Translations under genes and position numbers: made by a program
Notes under the pieces: generated by a model
Told to the model about the DNA's origin: nothing
Seen by the model: the letters and a program-made list of their open reading frames with translations, nothing else
Databases searched by the model: none
Shown: positions 8,818-17,933 of the stretch, in pieces
Numbering within the stretch: the first letter of the stretch is position 1
Layout: every line of letters begins with the position of its first letter
From: Zobellella maritima
GTDB lineage: Bacteria > Pseudomonadota > Gammaproteobacteria > Enterobacterales > Aeromonadaceae
DNA: 64,000 nucleotides
Reading direction: 5' to 3'
Assembly (NCBI RefSeq): GCF_003075035.1
Contig: NZ_QCZE01000001.1
Location: forward strand, 2,232,759-2,296,758

Positions 8818-9528
8818 TCAGCCAGTCCGCTGTTCGGCAAACAGGGCCACAAAGTCGGTGGCCTGCTCTTCCTCCTGGGTCAGATCCAGGCTGGACTCCA
8901 GGTTGTCCAGATGCTGACGCATTGACAGCACCGCGGCTTCCACATCACCGGCTGCCAGCAACTCGAGCAGATGGCTGTGTTCGTCACAATGGCATTCATG
9001 GGCCCGGCTGTCCTTCTGATACATGCTGACGATCAGCGAACATCTGGCCACCAGCCGTTCCAGCATCTCGGATAACACCTGGTTGCCCGCGATACGTGCC
9101 AGCTCGAGATGAAAACGCGCGGCCAGCTGCACGGCAGCGGGTCGTTTGCCCTCTTCCACCGCCTGCCTTTCGTCTTCGATCAGCTTTTTAAGCACGGCCA
9201 GATCGGCCTGTTTGGCCCTGCCGGCGGCAAGCGCAATCGCCTCCGCCTCCAGCAGCTGGCGCACGACAAACACATCGGCGGCTTCCTGCTGGCTGGGGCA
9301 GGCTACCATGGCCCCTTTGTTGACCACTATGCTGACCAATCCCTGATGACTGAGTTCCAGCAAGGCATCGCGCACATGGTTGCGGTTGGCGTTCAGGGCA
9401 TCGGACAGCTTGAGCTCGACCAGACGGGTGCCGGGGGCAAGGCGTTGCTCGACAATGGCCTGGCCTATCGCCGCGACGATACGACGGATTTCCTTTTTCT
9501 TTGCAGTTGACAATGGTCGCTCCAACAC
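8818..9528 (-). CDS. GntR-family transcriptional regulator, FCD (FadR/VanR) type
   Basis: Regulator of 236 residues. A winged helix-turn-helix fills about residues 1-75 (PGTRLVELKLSDALNANRNHVRDALLELSHQGLV), followed by an all-helical FCD ligand domain with FHLELARIAGN, CDEHSHLLELLAAGD and MRQHLDNLE; these His/Asp positions commonly bind a metal and a carboxylate. It is convergent with the amidohydrolase and is the best local candidate to read the shared palindrome. There is no ATG: GTG at 9528, or TTG at 9513 six bases behind GGAG, are the options. TATGTTAACAAA at 9557-9568 is weakly operator-like and could mean autoregulation. Confidence 0.88.
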   Translation of the reverse strand: MLERPLSTAKKKEIRRIVAAIGQAIVEQRLAPGTRLVELKLSDALNANRNHVRDALLELSHQGLVSIVVNKGAMVACPSQQEAADVFVVRQLLEAEAIALAAGRAKQADLAVLKKLIEDERQAVEEGKRPAAVQLAARFHLELARIAGNQVLSEMLERLVARCSLIVSMYQKDSRAHECHCDEHSHLLELLAAGDVEAAVLSMRQHLDNLESSLDLTQEEEQATDFVALFAEQRTG

Positions 9529-9596
9529 CCAAAAAACACCGCTGTTAATGGGGAATTATGTTAACAAAACCTGACCACAGGGACCAGAGCAAGCGC

Positions 9597-11612
9597 TCAG
9601 CCCCAACGGCTCACACCCTGGTAGCTGCCGTCCAGCAACTCGGTCACAAAGGCGGAGGGCCGCTGTTCATCGGCCAGCAAAAATACCTGTTCACGGGCCC
9701 GGGTCAGACCCACATAAAACAGCCGCCGCTCTTCCGCATGGGCATAGGATTCAGACGCCGGCAGCAACAGTTCCAGCAATTCCTGGCCGGCCTGCTCGGC
9801 CGGAAAACCGAATCTACCCCTGGTCAGGCCCAGGATCACCACCGCATCCGCTTCCTTGCCTTTGGCGCCATGCAGGGTCTGGGCGGTCAGCTGCAGTTGC
9901 GGATAGGCCTGACGCAGGGCGGACATCCGCTGCTCATCGGGCAGCCCGAAGCGAAAGCGAGCCAAAAGATACACCCGGGCTTCCGGTGAGCGGCCGGCGA
10001 TTTGTCCCAGCAGCTGCTGCAGCCGGAGCTGCTGTGCATCCGGTCGGTTGGCGCAGTGCAACACATGCACACAAGGCGCCTCGCTACGGCTGTGGGTCGT
10101 CAAGCGCTTGGTCAGCTGGGCCGGGTTGCGGGTGACGAACCGGCTGGCGACCGCTTCGATGCGGTTATTGAAGCGGAAAGTCTTGTCGAGGCAGGTGACG
10201 GCGGTGGCGCCGAAATAATCGGCAAAGCCGGTGGTCAGGCCGACATCGGCGCCGCTGAAACGGTAAATCGCCTGCCAGTCGTCGCCCACGCAGAACAGCG
10301 ACAGCTCGGGAGCCGCATCGCGCAGGGCGCTCAGCAACTCGGCCCGGGGACGGGAAATATCCTGGAATTCATCGACCAGGATATGGCGCCAGGGCACGGT
10401 GAAACGGCCGCTCCGCACATAGTCGGTGGCGCGCGCTATCATATCGTCGAAGTCGATATGCCCGGCGGCCATCAGCTCCTCCCGATAACGGGCAAGCAAG
10501 GGCCGCATCAAATCCAGCTGCTCGACCAGCAACGGCGTGAGCGTGTCCGTCTGCGGTTCGCCATAGATCTTGAGTGCGGATACCAGCGGTGCCCATTCCC
10601 GGGCCAGCCGCTCCGGATCGACCGCCGACACCGATTGACCCTGCTGCCGGCTGAGCCAGTTCAGCAGTCGTTCGAGGTAGTCTTTATGCTCGCACAGCGC
10701 CGTCAGCCACCCGCTCAGGTGGGCCTGTCGGGCCGCCTCGCTCTGGGCCAGGGGGCTGAGTATCGGAGCCTGTCCTTCCACTCGGGTAACGATCATCAGC
10801 CCCAGGGCATGAAAGGTGCTGACCTTGATCTCCCGGGTCGACGCCTGGGAAGTGAGCCGTTCGGTCATTTCCGCCGCCGCTTCCGTGCCGAAGGCCAGCA
10901 TCAGCAATTGTTCGGGGTCGGCCAACTTGGCTGCCAGCAGATAGGCGGCCCGCGCCACCATCACACTGGTCTTGCCACAACCGGCCCCGGCCAACACCAG
11001 GTTATGATCCTCATCGGTTACACAGGCCAGACGCTGACGTTCGGTCAGGGGGTGCGCCTCCAGGGTATCAAACAGCCAGGCAAAACGCGCCAGTGCAGCG
11101 GTGATATATTCCTGGCGACGGGCATCCCGCCAGTCATCGCCGGCCCGGGCCAGGGTGTCGATCAATTCAAAGGCCGCCCGCTGCCGGTCTTCCAGCACCC
11201 CGTCGGCCGGCGGTCGGCGCCAGCGGGCCAGCTCATCCGCCGCTTGTTGCTGGAGCCGTCGCCAGCGCGACTGACGCAGATAGCCCCGCTCCAGCTGTTC
11301 CAGGCAAGACTCGGCCAGGGGCTCGACCCGGGCCAGATGATGCCGGTACCAGCCCCGGGTGACAGCCAGCGCCAGGCGTTTCGCCTGTGCCCTGGGCAAC
11401 CAGGCGAGCTCTATCCCGCCCTGGCTGCAGAACAGCCGCAACCGGCAGAACAGGGGGCCACTCAGCCGGGCCGGGGGCGCGGTCAATTCATCCCAGCTCA
11501 ATCGGTGCTGTTCGCCTTTCAGGTGGATCAACAGCCCCTCCGGCCGCAGTTCGGTAGCCAGGAAGGGGTGGTTAAACAGGGGGGCGAGCCAGTGGGCCCG
11601 ATAAATCTGCAT
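9597..11612 (-). CDS. helD: DNA helicase IV (UvrD/Rep superfamily)
   Basis: SF1 helicase of 671 residues, close to E. coli HelD (684). A HelD-type N-terminal domain of about 190 residues precedes the motor. Motifs visible in order are Walker A GAGCGKTS with upstream TDEDHNLVLA, LAFGTEAAAEMTERL, VSTFHALG, HILVDEFQDIS, VGDDWQAIYRFSGAD, DKTFRFNNRI, TLHGAKGKEAD and RRLFYVGLTRAREQVFLL. It translocates 3'-5' on DNA and acts in recombination and repair. It lies 9 bases downstream of the Lrp-like gene on the same strand, which is probably incidental. Confidence 0.92.
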   Translation of the reverse strand: MQIYRAHWLAPLFNHPFLATELRPEGLLIHLKGEQHRLSWDELTAPPARLSGPLFCRLRLFCSQGGIELAWLPRAQAKRLALAVTRGWYRHHLARVEPLAESCLEQLERGYLRQSRWRRLQQQAADELARWRRPPADGVLEDRQRAAFELIDTLARAGDDWRDARRQEYITAALARFAWLFDTLEAHPLTERQRLACVTDEDHNLVLAGAGCGKTSVMVARAAYLLAAKLADPEQLLMLAFGTEAAAEMTERLTSQASTREIKVSTFHALGLMIVTRVEGQAPILSPLAQSEAARQAHLSGWLTALCEHKDYLERLLNWLSRQQGQSVSAVDPERLAREWAPLVSALKIYGEPQTDTLTPLLVEQLDLMRPLLARYREELMAAGHIDFDDMIARATDYVRSGRFTVPWRHILVDEFQDISRPRAELLSALRDAAPELSLFCVGDDWQAIYRFSGADVGLTTGFADYFGATAVTCLDKTFRFNNRIEAVASRFVTRNPAQLTKRLTTHSRSEAPCVHVLHCANRPDAQQLRLQQLLGQIAGRSPEARVYLLARFRFGLPDEQRMSALRQAYPQLQLTAQTLHGAKGKEADAVVILGLTRGRFGFPAEQAGQELLELLLPASESYAHAEERRLFYVGLTRAREQVFLLADEQRPSAFVTELLDGSYQGVSRWG

Positions 11613-11621
11613 GATGTCGCC

Positions 11622-12047
11622 TTATACCAGGGTGTTGATCAGCTCACCCAGGATCATGTGGGTTTTGACCATCCTGATATTCGGGATCTGTTCAATCTGC
11701 AGACGCACCGCATCCAGACGGGCCATGGACTCGGCCTCCACATAGACCAGCATGTCGGTATCGCCGCTGATGGTATAACAGAGTTTGACTTCGGGTATGG
11801 TGCGCAGCACGGTCGCATATTGCTCGCAACGATGAATATGGTAGTACAGCTCGAAATAAGCCCGGATACCCGCATTGGGGCTGCCGATGCGGGCATGATA
11901 CCCCCTGATGATCCCCCTTTCTTCCAGGCTCCGGATCCGCTCCGACACGGCCGAGCGAGACAGGTTCACCTCGCGGGCGATGCCGGCCACCGCCATGCGG
12001 GCGTTTTCTGCCAGCAGGGACACGATCTTCTGGTCGAACTTATCCAC
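11622..12047 (-). CDS. Lrp/AsnC-family transcriptional regulator
   Basis: Regulator of 141 residues with an N-terminal helix-turn-helix (DKFDQKIVSLLAENARMAV, then REVNLSRSAVSERIRSLEE) and a C-terminal RAM domain (CYTISGDTDMLVYVEAES) that forms multimers and binds amino acids. I chose the GTG at 12047 because the domain begins right there and a purine-rich GGTGGA precedes it; a 26-residue upstream extension has no family similarity. It diverges from a YjeH-like exporter over a 139-base gap, the usual arrangement of an Lrp-type regulator controlling an amino-acid exporter in response to its substrate. Confidence 0.9.
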   Translation of the reverse strand: MDKFDQKIVSLLAENARMAVAGIAREVNLSRSAVSERIRSLEERGIIRGYHARIGSPNAGIRAYFELYYHIHRCEQYATVLRTIPEVKLCYTISGDTDMLVYVEAESMARLDAVRLQIEQIPNIRMVKTHMILGELINTLV

Positions 12048-12186
12048 TCCACCCCCTCTTCCCCGAAACCCGACAAATGCAGGTAAAAAGCGACGGATCG
12101 CCATGCTCAAGCGGCATTCTGCCAAGCTTAAATATTATCGTTTGGCGCTAATATAACAGAATTCTCGGACATGGAATCGAAACAAG

Positions 12187-13464
12187 ATGGGCCGTTTGAA
12201 CAAGGAACTGGGGTTGCTGCAGGGCACGGGCATGATGGCAACCTCTCTGCTGGGTACGGGTATCTTCGTGGTACCGGCGGTGGCCGCCGGCATAGCGGGA
12301 ACCAGCTCATTGTGGGCCTGGCTGTTGTTGATGGTGCTGGTGCTGCCGGTCGCCTTCACCTTTGCCCGCCTGGGCCAGAGCTATCCGCATGCAGGCGGTG
12401 CGCCGCACCTGATCGGCCGGGCACTCGGCCCTTCAATGGAAAAACTGGCGGCTTTCCTGTTTCTCGCCGTGCTGCCGGTGGGGCTGCCGGCGGCGCTGAC
12501 CCTGACCGCCGGTTTCTGGCATGCGCTGTTCGCGCTGTCGAACACCCAGGATCTGCTGATACAGCTTGGCACCCTCGGACTTATCCTGTTGCTCGGCAGC
12601 CGCAAGACCAGCGCCTCGGGCTTGGTGCAGTTACTGATTGCCCTGGCCATAGTACTGCTGTTGCTGGCTATCTGGTGGGCGGGCGAGCTGCTGGCCGCCA
12701 GACCCGCCTTTCCCGCCCTGACTCAGGTGCAATGGCAGCTAATGCCAGCGGCCCTGGCGGTGATGTTCTGGTGCTATGTGGGGCTGGAGGCCTTTACCCA
12801 TATGGGCGAGGAATTCAGGAATCCGCAGCGGGATTTTCCCCTGGCGCTGTTGTTCGGCGTGCTGCTGGCCGGGCTGGTCTATCTGGGCTGCGCCCTGGCG
12901 GTGATCAAGTTCGGGGTATTCGGCGACGAGCTGACCAACACCACCTCCATTCCCGTGCTGATGGCCGGGCTGTTCGGCGAGCAGGCCAGGTGGGCCGCGG
13001 CCCTGGTCGGCTACCTGGCCTGCTTTGCCAGCATCAATATCTATGTTCAGGGCTTTGCCCGCCTGCTGTGGAGCCTGGCGGACGAAGGCAAACTGCCGGC
13101 CGGTCTGGCACGGCGCAACCGCCATGGCGCGCCCTTTACCGCCTTGACCTGGGTGATTGGAGCCTGTGCCTTGTGCGTGATGGCGGCCTGGCTGTTCCGG
13201 CTGCCGTTGGAGGTGCTGATCCGTTACGCCAACGGCAACTTTATCCTGGTCTACGGACTTGCGATGGTGGCCGGCGTCAGGTTGCTGCACGGTGTGTACC
13301 GGGGACTGGCGCTGATCGGCAGCCTGCTGTGCCTGGGGGTGTTCGTGTCGCTGGGGCTGGAAGCCGCCTATGCACTGACACTGGGCGCCGGCTTCATCGG
13401 CTGGCGTTATTGGCACGGACGCGGCAATATCCGCCCGCTTGGCCCCATTCATAAGGACAGCTGA
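12187..13464 (+). CDS. yjeH: APC-family amino-acid exporter, YjeH-like
   Basis: Inner-membrane protein of 425 residues with about 12 hydrophobic helices. It matches E. coli YjeH (exporter of methionine and branched-chain amino acids) in LGTGIFVVPAVAAGIAG, FLAVLPVGLPAALTLTAGF, MFWCYVGLEAFTHMGEEF and YLACFASINIYVQGFARL. The helix-1 GTG motif of APC transporters is present. TAATAT at about 12149-12154 is a likely -10. Divergence from the Lrp/AsnC gene suggests amino-acid-responsive export. I am sure of the family; the exported amino acid is inferred from YjeH. Confidence 0.88.
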   Translation: MGRLNKELGLLQGTGMMATSLLGTGIFVVPAVAAGIAGTSSLWAWLLLMVLVLPVAFTFARLGQSYPHAGGAPHLIGRALGPSMEKLAAFLFLAVLPVGLPAALTLTAGFWHALFALSNTQDLLIQLGTLGLILLLGSRKTSASGLVQLLIALAIVLLLLAIWWAGELLAARPAFPALTQVQWQLMPAALAVMFWCYVGLEAFTHMGEEFRNPQRDFPLALLFGVLLAGLVYLGCALAVIKFGVFGDELTNTTSIPVLMAGLFGEQARWAAALVGYLACFASINIYVQGFARLLWSLADEGKLPAGLARRNRHGAPFTALTWVIGACALCVMAAWLFRLPLEVLIRYANGNFILVYGLAMVAGVRLLHGVYRGLALIGSLLCLGVFVSLGLEAAYALTLGAGFIGWRYWHGRGNIRPLGPIHKDS

Positions 13465-13514
13465 TCCGATCGCCTGCCGTTTCCTTGTTCTTTCTTTGAC
13501 CTTTATCACAACGA

Positions 13515-13532
13515 ATGTCCCCTAGGGGACAT
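13515..13532. promoter_or_regulatory. Perfect 18-base GC-rich palindrome upstream of the antiporter-HDAC pair
   Basis: ATGTCCCCTAGGGGACAT is a perfect inverted repeat 58 bases before the ATG at 13591. A plausible -10, TATGAT, lies at 13556-13561, which places the palindrome near the -60 to -40 zone expected for an activator. TTGACC at 13496-13501 is a -35-like hexamer, but no -10 lies at the right distance. The binding protein is unknown; the LuxR-type regulator two genes downstream is one candidate. Confidence 0.55.
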
Positions 13533-13590
13533 GGTTCGGCCCGCCGGCCGGCGCCTATGATGAATCGTCACTGGAAGACGAGGAAACCAC

Positions 13591-15036
13591 ATGGAAAAAA
13601 TACTGACCCCCAAGGCAGATCGGCTGCCGATCGGCTGGCTCAAGCTGGCGATATTTGGCGGCGCCCTGTTGCTGCTCACCCTGCTGGGTGCCAACAGCGG
13701 CGCGACTGATACCGGTTTTGGCTGGTTTGCACTGCTGCCCACCCTGGTGGTGCTCGGGCTGGCGCTGCTCACCCACAGGACCCTGGAGCCCCTGCTCGCC
13801 GGTACCCTGGTCGGCTTTGTCATGGTCGCTCCCGGCCACGCCCTGCAAAACTTTGTCGCCAGCTCGCTGGAAGTGATGCAAGGGCCCATCATGGGTTGGC
13901 TGATCCTGGTATGCGGCCTGCTGGGCAGCCTGACAGCCCTGCTGCAGTTTTCCGGCTCGACCCTGGCGTTCAGCGATGCGCTCGGACGCTACATCAAGCG
14001 CCGCTCGCACGCCCTGATGGCCAGCTGGCTGCTGGGCATCGCCATCTTTATCGACGATTACCTCAATGCACTCACCGTCAGCACCGCCATGCGCAAACTG
14101 TCGGACCAGCTCAGGATCTCCCGGGAAATGCTTGCCTATGTGGTGGACTCCACCTCGGCGCCCGTGTGCCTGATCATTCCCTTCTCCACCTGGGTGATTT
14201 ACCTGGCGGGATTGCTCGAAGCCAATGGGCTGGCGGCGGAAGGCACCGGTTTCAACTATTACCTCGGCCTGCTGCCCTATCTGATCTACCCCTGGGTCGC
14301 GTTGCTGCTGGTGCCCGCCGTGGCCTACGGCCTGGTGCCCACCTTTGGCGCCATGAAACAGGCGGAAAACAGGGCCGCGGCCGGAGACGGCAACCATCAA
14401 TCCGAAGCTGATAACGACACCCGACAGCCGCCCCGGCTGATCAATTTTGTGCTGCCGGTCCTGACCCTGCTGCTGGCCACCTGGTATTTCGATATCGACG
14501 CGCTGATGGGGGTGGGTTGTGCCTTGGTGGTCAGCCTGGTGCTGTACCGGGTTCAGGGGCTGGCCAGCCTGCCCCGGCTGTTTGATGAAATCCTCCACGG
14601 CGTCGGCACCATGCTGCTGCCCCTGGGTATTGTTTTCGCCGCCTTTGTGCTGCAGGCGGTCAACGAACAGCTGGGCCTGGCACCTTACCTGATAGACACC
14701 ATCACCCCCTATATGAATGCCCGCTGGCTGCCGGCCCTCAGCTTCCTGGTGCTGGCGGCGCTGACCTTTGCCACCGGTTCCTTCTGGGGTGTCTATGCCA
14801 TTGCCTTTCCGATCATGATCCCCCTGGCCCAAGCACTGAATGCCGATATGGCGCTAACCCTGGGCGCGCTGATCTCCGCCGGCGCCTTCGGCAGCCACGC
14901 CTGCTTCTTCGGTGACTCCACCGTGATATCCGCCAAAGGCTGCGGTATCACTCCCATGCAGCATGCCCTGACCCAGCTGCCCTACACCCTGATAGCGGCA
15001 GCGATCACCACAGTCCTGCTCTGGCTGCTGGCATAA
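13591..15036 (+). CDS. Na+/H+ antiporter, NhaC-like
   Basis: Integral membrane protein of 481 residues with 11 to 12 hydrophobic segments. Motifs of the NhaC antiporter family include FIDDYLNALTVSTAMRKLSD, DSTSAPVCLIIPFSTWVIYLAG, ATGSFWGVYAIAFPIMIPLA and GDSTVISAKGCGI. The acidic pair in the DDY motif is a likely ion site. Distant members of this superfamily carry amino acids or polyamines instead of sodium. It sits 23 bases upstream of a class II HDAC-like amidohydrolase, so exchange of an organic cation that this enzyme deacylates is an alternative to simple Na+/H+ exchange. Confidence 0.8.
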   Translation: MEKILTPKADRLPIGWLKLAIFGGALLLLTLLGANSGATDTGFGWFALLPTLVVLGLALLTHRTLEPLLAGTLVGFVMVAPGHALQNFVASSLEVMQGPIMGWLILVCGLLGSLTALLQFSGSTLAFSDALGRYIKRRSHALMASWLLGIAIFIDDYLNALTVSTAMRKLSDQLRISREMLAYVVDSTSAPVCLIIPFSTWVIYLAGLLEANGLAAEGTGFNYYLGLLPYLIYPWVALLLVPAVAYGLVPTFGAMKQAENRAAAGDGNHQSEADNDTRQPPRLINFVLPVLTLLLATWYFDIDALMGVGCALVVSLVLYRVQGLASLPRLFDEILHGVGTMLLPLGIVFAAFVLQAVNEQLGLAPYLIDTITPYMNARWLPALSFLVLAALTFATGSFWGVYAIAFPIMIPLAQALNADMALTLGALISAGAFGSHACFFGDSTVISAKGCGITPMQHALTQLPYTLIAAAITTVLLWLLA

Positions 15037-15059
15037 CTCTATTTACCAAAGGAGACCCC

Positions 15060-16166
15060 ATGAAACGCACCGGATTTGCCTTTCACGAAATATGCATGTG
15101 GCACGATGCCGGCCCCTGCTCCGTCTTTGACCAGCCCGGCGGCTTTGTCCAGCCCGGCGCCGCCGCCGAGCACCCGGAAACCAAACGCCGGCTGCGCAAC
15201 CTGCTGGCGGTAAGCGGCCTGCTCGAACAACTGGAGCCGATCAAGGGAGGGCCGGCGGCCCGGGAAGACCTGCTGCGCTTCCACACCGAACGCTATATCA
15301 ATACCCTGGAAACCATGAGCGAACAGGGCTTCGGCAATGCCGGCCAGTATGCGCCTTTCCGCCAGGATGCCTTCCCCATCGCCTGCCAGTCGGCCGGCCT
15401 GGCCATGGCCACGGTGGAGGCGGTGCTCAGGGGGGAGCTCGACAACGGTTATTGCCTGTCGCGACCGCCCGGACACCATGCCGAGGCCGATCGAGGCATG
15501 GGGTTCTGCCTGCTCGGCAATATCCCCATCGCCATCAGAGCGGCCCAGGCCAAGGGCCTGGTCCGCAAGGTGGCGGTGATCGACTGGGATGTGCACCACG
15601 GCAACGGCACCCAGCAGGCGTTTTATCGCGACGCCGAGGTGCTCACCATCTCGCTGCACCACGACAACAATTATCCAATCGACTCGGGCGGAACAGGGGA
15701 ACGCGGTGAAGGCAGTGGCTGGGGCAACAACCTCAATATTCCCCTGCCTGCCGGCTCGGGTATCGGCTGCTACCTGGCGGCCATGGATCAGCTGGTGATC
15801 CCAGCACTGGATCGATTCCGACCAGAGCTGATCCTGGTTGCCTGCGGCTATGATGCCAGCGCCATGGATCCCCTGGGCTGCATGCTGCTCAACGCCGACA
15901 GCTTCGGCAGCCTTACCGCCCGGGTGATGGCTGCCGCCGAGCGTCTATGCGGCGGCCGGCTGGTGATGGTCCATGAGGGCGGGTATTCCGAAGGCTATGT
16001 GCCCTTTTGCGGCCACAGGGTTATAGAAACCCTGAGCGGCAGCGAGATACATGTGCCCGATCCGGCCGGGGCCGATATCGCCCGCTGGGGCCAGCAGCCG
16101 CTACAGGCCCATCAGTCGGCCCTGCTGGAAAGCCTGCAGCCACTGCTGCAGGATATACGACCTTAG
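15060..16166 (+). CDS. Class II histone-deacetylase-like amidohydrolase
   Basis: Zinc-dependent deacylase of 368 residues, the length of bacterial HDAC-like amidohydrolases. The active site is complete: tandem histidines in RPPGHH (H139, H140), zinc ligands in DWDVHHGNG (D177, H179), a third Asp in ACGYDASAMDP, and the transition-state Tyr in HEGGYSEGY. Bacterial members deacylate acetylpolyamines or other N-acyl amines; histones are not the substrate. It is 23 bases behind the antiporter gene with AAGGAG before the ATG, so the two are cotranscribed and probably handle one acylated amine. Confidence 0.88.
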   Translation: MKRTGFAFHEICMWHDAGPCSVFDQPGGFVQPGAAAEHPETKRRLRNLLAVSGLLEQLEPIKGGPAAREDLLRFHTERYINTLETMSEQGFGNAGQYAPFRQDAFPIACQSAGLAMATVEAVLRGELDNGYCLSRPPGHHAEADRGMGFCLLGNIPIAIRAAQAKGLVRKVAVIDWDVHHGNGTQQAFYRDAEVLTISLHHDNNYPIDSGGTGERGEGSGWGNNLNIPLPAGSGIGCYLAAMDQLVIPALDRFRPELILVACGYDASAMDPLGCMLLNADSFGSLTARVMAAAERLCGGRLVMVHEGGYSEGYVPFCGHRVIETLSGSEIHVPDPAGADIARWGQQPLQAHQSALLESLQPLLQDIRP

Positions 16167-16243
16167 CAGACATTCCTGGCCGGCCCCTGACGCTGGCCAG
16201 GACTTGCCCCGGATGTTACCTTTTACTTACCACCCAAACGACA

Positions 16244-17041
16244 ATGCCTTTTATCAACACCATGCGTCCGGATATCGCCCCCGCCTCGCTGGCACCGCTG
16301 GCCCGGGTGCTGGCCGCCATTAACTCAGAACAGTTTCTGCCACAGCTGAGGGCCTGCCTGGAGGATTACTTTCCCGGTATCGATCTGGTGCTGTGCCGGC
16401 TGCATGTCCATCGGCGCCCGGATATCCTGCTGCACAACCTGAGCGATCGGCAGTGGCGCAAGACCCTGCACCCCTATTGCGCCGGCATGTACCTGCTGGA
16501 TCCCTTCTATCAGCATTGGCTCAACCGAGCGACACAGGGGGTATTCACCCTTGACGAAATCGCCCCCGGGGGCTTTCGTCATTCCGAATATTTCTCCACC
16601 TACTATACCGAGCTGGGGCTGCACGATGAGCTGATGTGTTTTTTCGCCGGCGACCAGATGGGCTCCCTCGCCTTCTCGTTCGGCTTCTACCGGCGACCCG
16701 ACAGCCTCGACAAGCAGACGCTGAGCACCCAGATGCGCTATCTGTTTCCCCTGCTGCAGGCCTTGTTGGAGCAGCACCAGTGGCAATGGCAGAGTCAGCA
16801 GGAAGAAAGTGCACATCAAGGTCTGGCAACCTTTGCCGCGGGACAGCTGAGCGAACGCGAGCAGGAAGTAACCCGGCTGATCCTGCAGGGCTACAGCTCA
16901 AACGCCATCGCCGAACACCTGTCCATCAGCCCGGGCACGGTCAAGAACCACCGCAAACATATCTACAGCAAGCTCGGCATCAACAGTCAGTCGATGCTGT
17001 TTCAACTGTTTCTGCAGCATCAGGGGGTGAACACCCTCTGA
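16244..17041 (+). CDS. LuxR-family transcriptional regulator
   Basis: Regulator of 265 residues. An N-terminal domain of about 195 residues has no motif I can name with certainty; it is not a receiver domain. The C-terminal GerE/LuxR helix-turn-helix is clear: LSEREQEVTRLILQGYSSNAIA, then LSISPGTVKNHRKHIYSKLGI. The start is uncertain. ATG at 16244 is preferred over ATG at 16262, and neither has a strong Shine-Dalgarno. It follows the antiporter and deacylase genes on the same strand after about 77 bases and may control them. It converges on the binding-protein gene at 17066. Confidence 0.82.
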   Translation: MPFINTMRPDIAPASLAPLARVLAAINSEQFLPQLRACLEDYFPGIDLVLCRLHVHRRPDILLHNLSDRQWRKTLHPYCAGMYLLDPFYQHWLNRATQGVFTLDEIAPGGFRHSEYFSTYYTELGLHDELMCFFAGDQMGSLAFSFGFYRRPDSLDKQTLSTQMRYLFPLLQALLEQHQWQWQSQQEESAHQGLATFAAGQLSEREQEVTRLILQGYSSNAIAEHLSISPGTVKNHRKHIYSKLGINSQSMLFQLFLQHQGVNTL

Positions 17042-17065
17042 ACACAGTAAACACCTAACGCTCAG

Positions 17066-17848
17066 TTAGTCGCCATAGATATCAAAATCAAAGTATTTAG
17101 CGTTAATTTCCTGGTATTTTCCGCTCTCTCGCAGCCCGGTAATGGCCTTGTTCAACATGTTTTTTAAGTCAGTATTCTGTTTTCTTACCGCAATACCGGA
17201 GCCTTCACCAAACCAACGGGAATCAGTAATGGTGGGCCCGACGAGACTGAAGTTATGCCCGCCCTCTTTTTTCAGCAACCCTTCCTGGATAGCCAATACA
17301 TCAGACAACACAGCATCTACACGACCTGAACGTAAGTCCAAATAGGCTTCATCCGTGCTGCCATAGCGCACTATGTTAACGTCACTGCCGAAGTTATCGG
17401 TAATATACTTGTCGTGAGTCGTCGCCCGTTGCACACCTATTTTTTTATCTTTCAGCCCTTCGGGGGTAATGCTGAGGGGGGAATCATTGGGTACCACAAA
17501 ACGGTTGGGAACCTTGGAATATTTATCGGTGAAGTCCACTGCTCGCTTGCGTTCTTCAGTAATAGCCATGGCCGCGATAATGGCGTCATACTTTCTTGCC
17601 AGCAGGGCCGGTATAATGCCATCCCAATCCTGGGCAACCAGCTCACATTTCACCTGCATTTCCTCACATAAGGCGTAAGCCAGATCGATATCAAAGCCGG
17701 CAAGGGTGCCATCTTGCTGAGTGTAAGAAAACGGAGGATAGGCACCTTCCACTCCAAAGCGAACAGTTTCCCATTTTTGCGCTAGCGCACCGGGGGCGGT
17801 AGCCAGGGCAGCGGTCAACAGCATGGCTTTCGTTATGCGTCCTTTCAT
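17066..17848 (-). CDS. Polar amino-acid type ABC substrate-binding protein (orphan)
   Basis: Periplasmic binding protein of 260 residues in the HisJ/ArgT family (SBP_bac_3). A signal peptide ends GALAQ. Mature-chain motifs are VRFGVEGAYPPFSY, GTLAGFDIDLAYALCEEM, DGIIPALLARKYDAIIAAM and DFTDKYSKVPNRFV. The specificity resembles basic amino acids or related guanidino or amine ligands. No permease or ATPase is adjacent, so it must borrow a transporter elsewhere. It diverges from amidohydrolase paralogue B; the shared operator lies between them, 93 bases from this start. TTGTTA and TTATGC spaced 17 are a possible own promoter. The base composition is more AT-rich than the surroundings. Confidence 0.9.
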   Translation of the reverse strand: MKGRITKAMLLTAALATAPGALAQKWETVRFGVEGAYPPFSYTQQDGTLAGFDIDLAYALCEEMQVKCELVAQDWDGIIPALLARKYDAIIAAMAITEERKRAVDFTDKYSKVPNRFVVPNDSPLSITPEGLKDKKIGVQRATTHDKYITDNFGSDVNIVRYGSTDEAYLDLRSGRVDAVLSDVLAIQEGLLKKEGGHNFSLVGPTITDSRWFGEGSGIAVRKQNTDLKNMLNKAITGLRESGKYQEINAKYFDFDIYGD

Positions 17849-17933
17849 AATCTACTCCATTCTAAGGATTGGTAATCGGTCACGCCAAGGCATAAAATCA
17901 TTTACAATAAAATAACAAATGAACAATAACACC

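Noticed and set aside
10002-12086. Long open frame antisense to helD and the Lrp gene
   Set aside because: Gln/Gly/His-rich translation with no domain; it is the mirror of strong third-position GC bias in real genes on the other strand.
12171-13454. Second full-length open frame on the same strand as yjeH
   Set aside because: Arg/Gly-rich out-of-frame translation; the frame at 12187 gives a clean 12-helix transporter.
17055-17070. Short inverted repeat CTAAC-N5-GTTAG between the LuxR gene and the orphan binding-protein gene as a terminator
   Set aside because: Five base pairs, overlapping a stop codon and without a T run; too weak to call.
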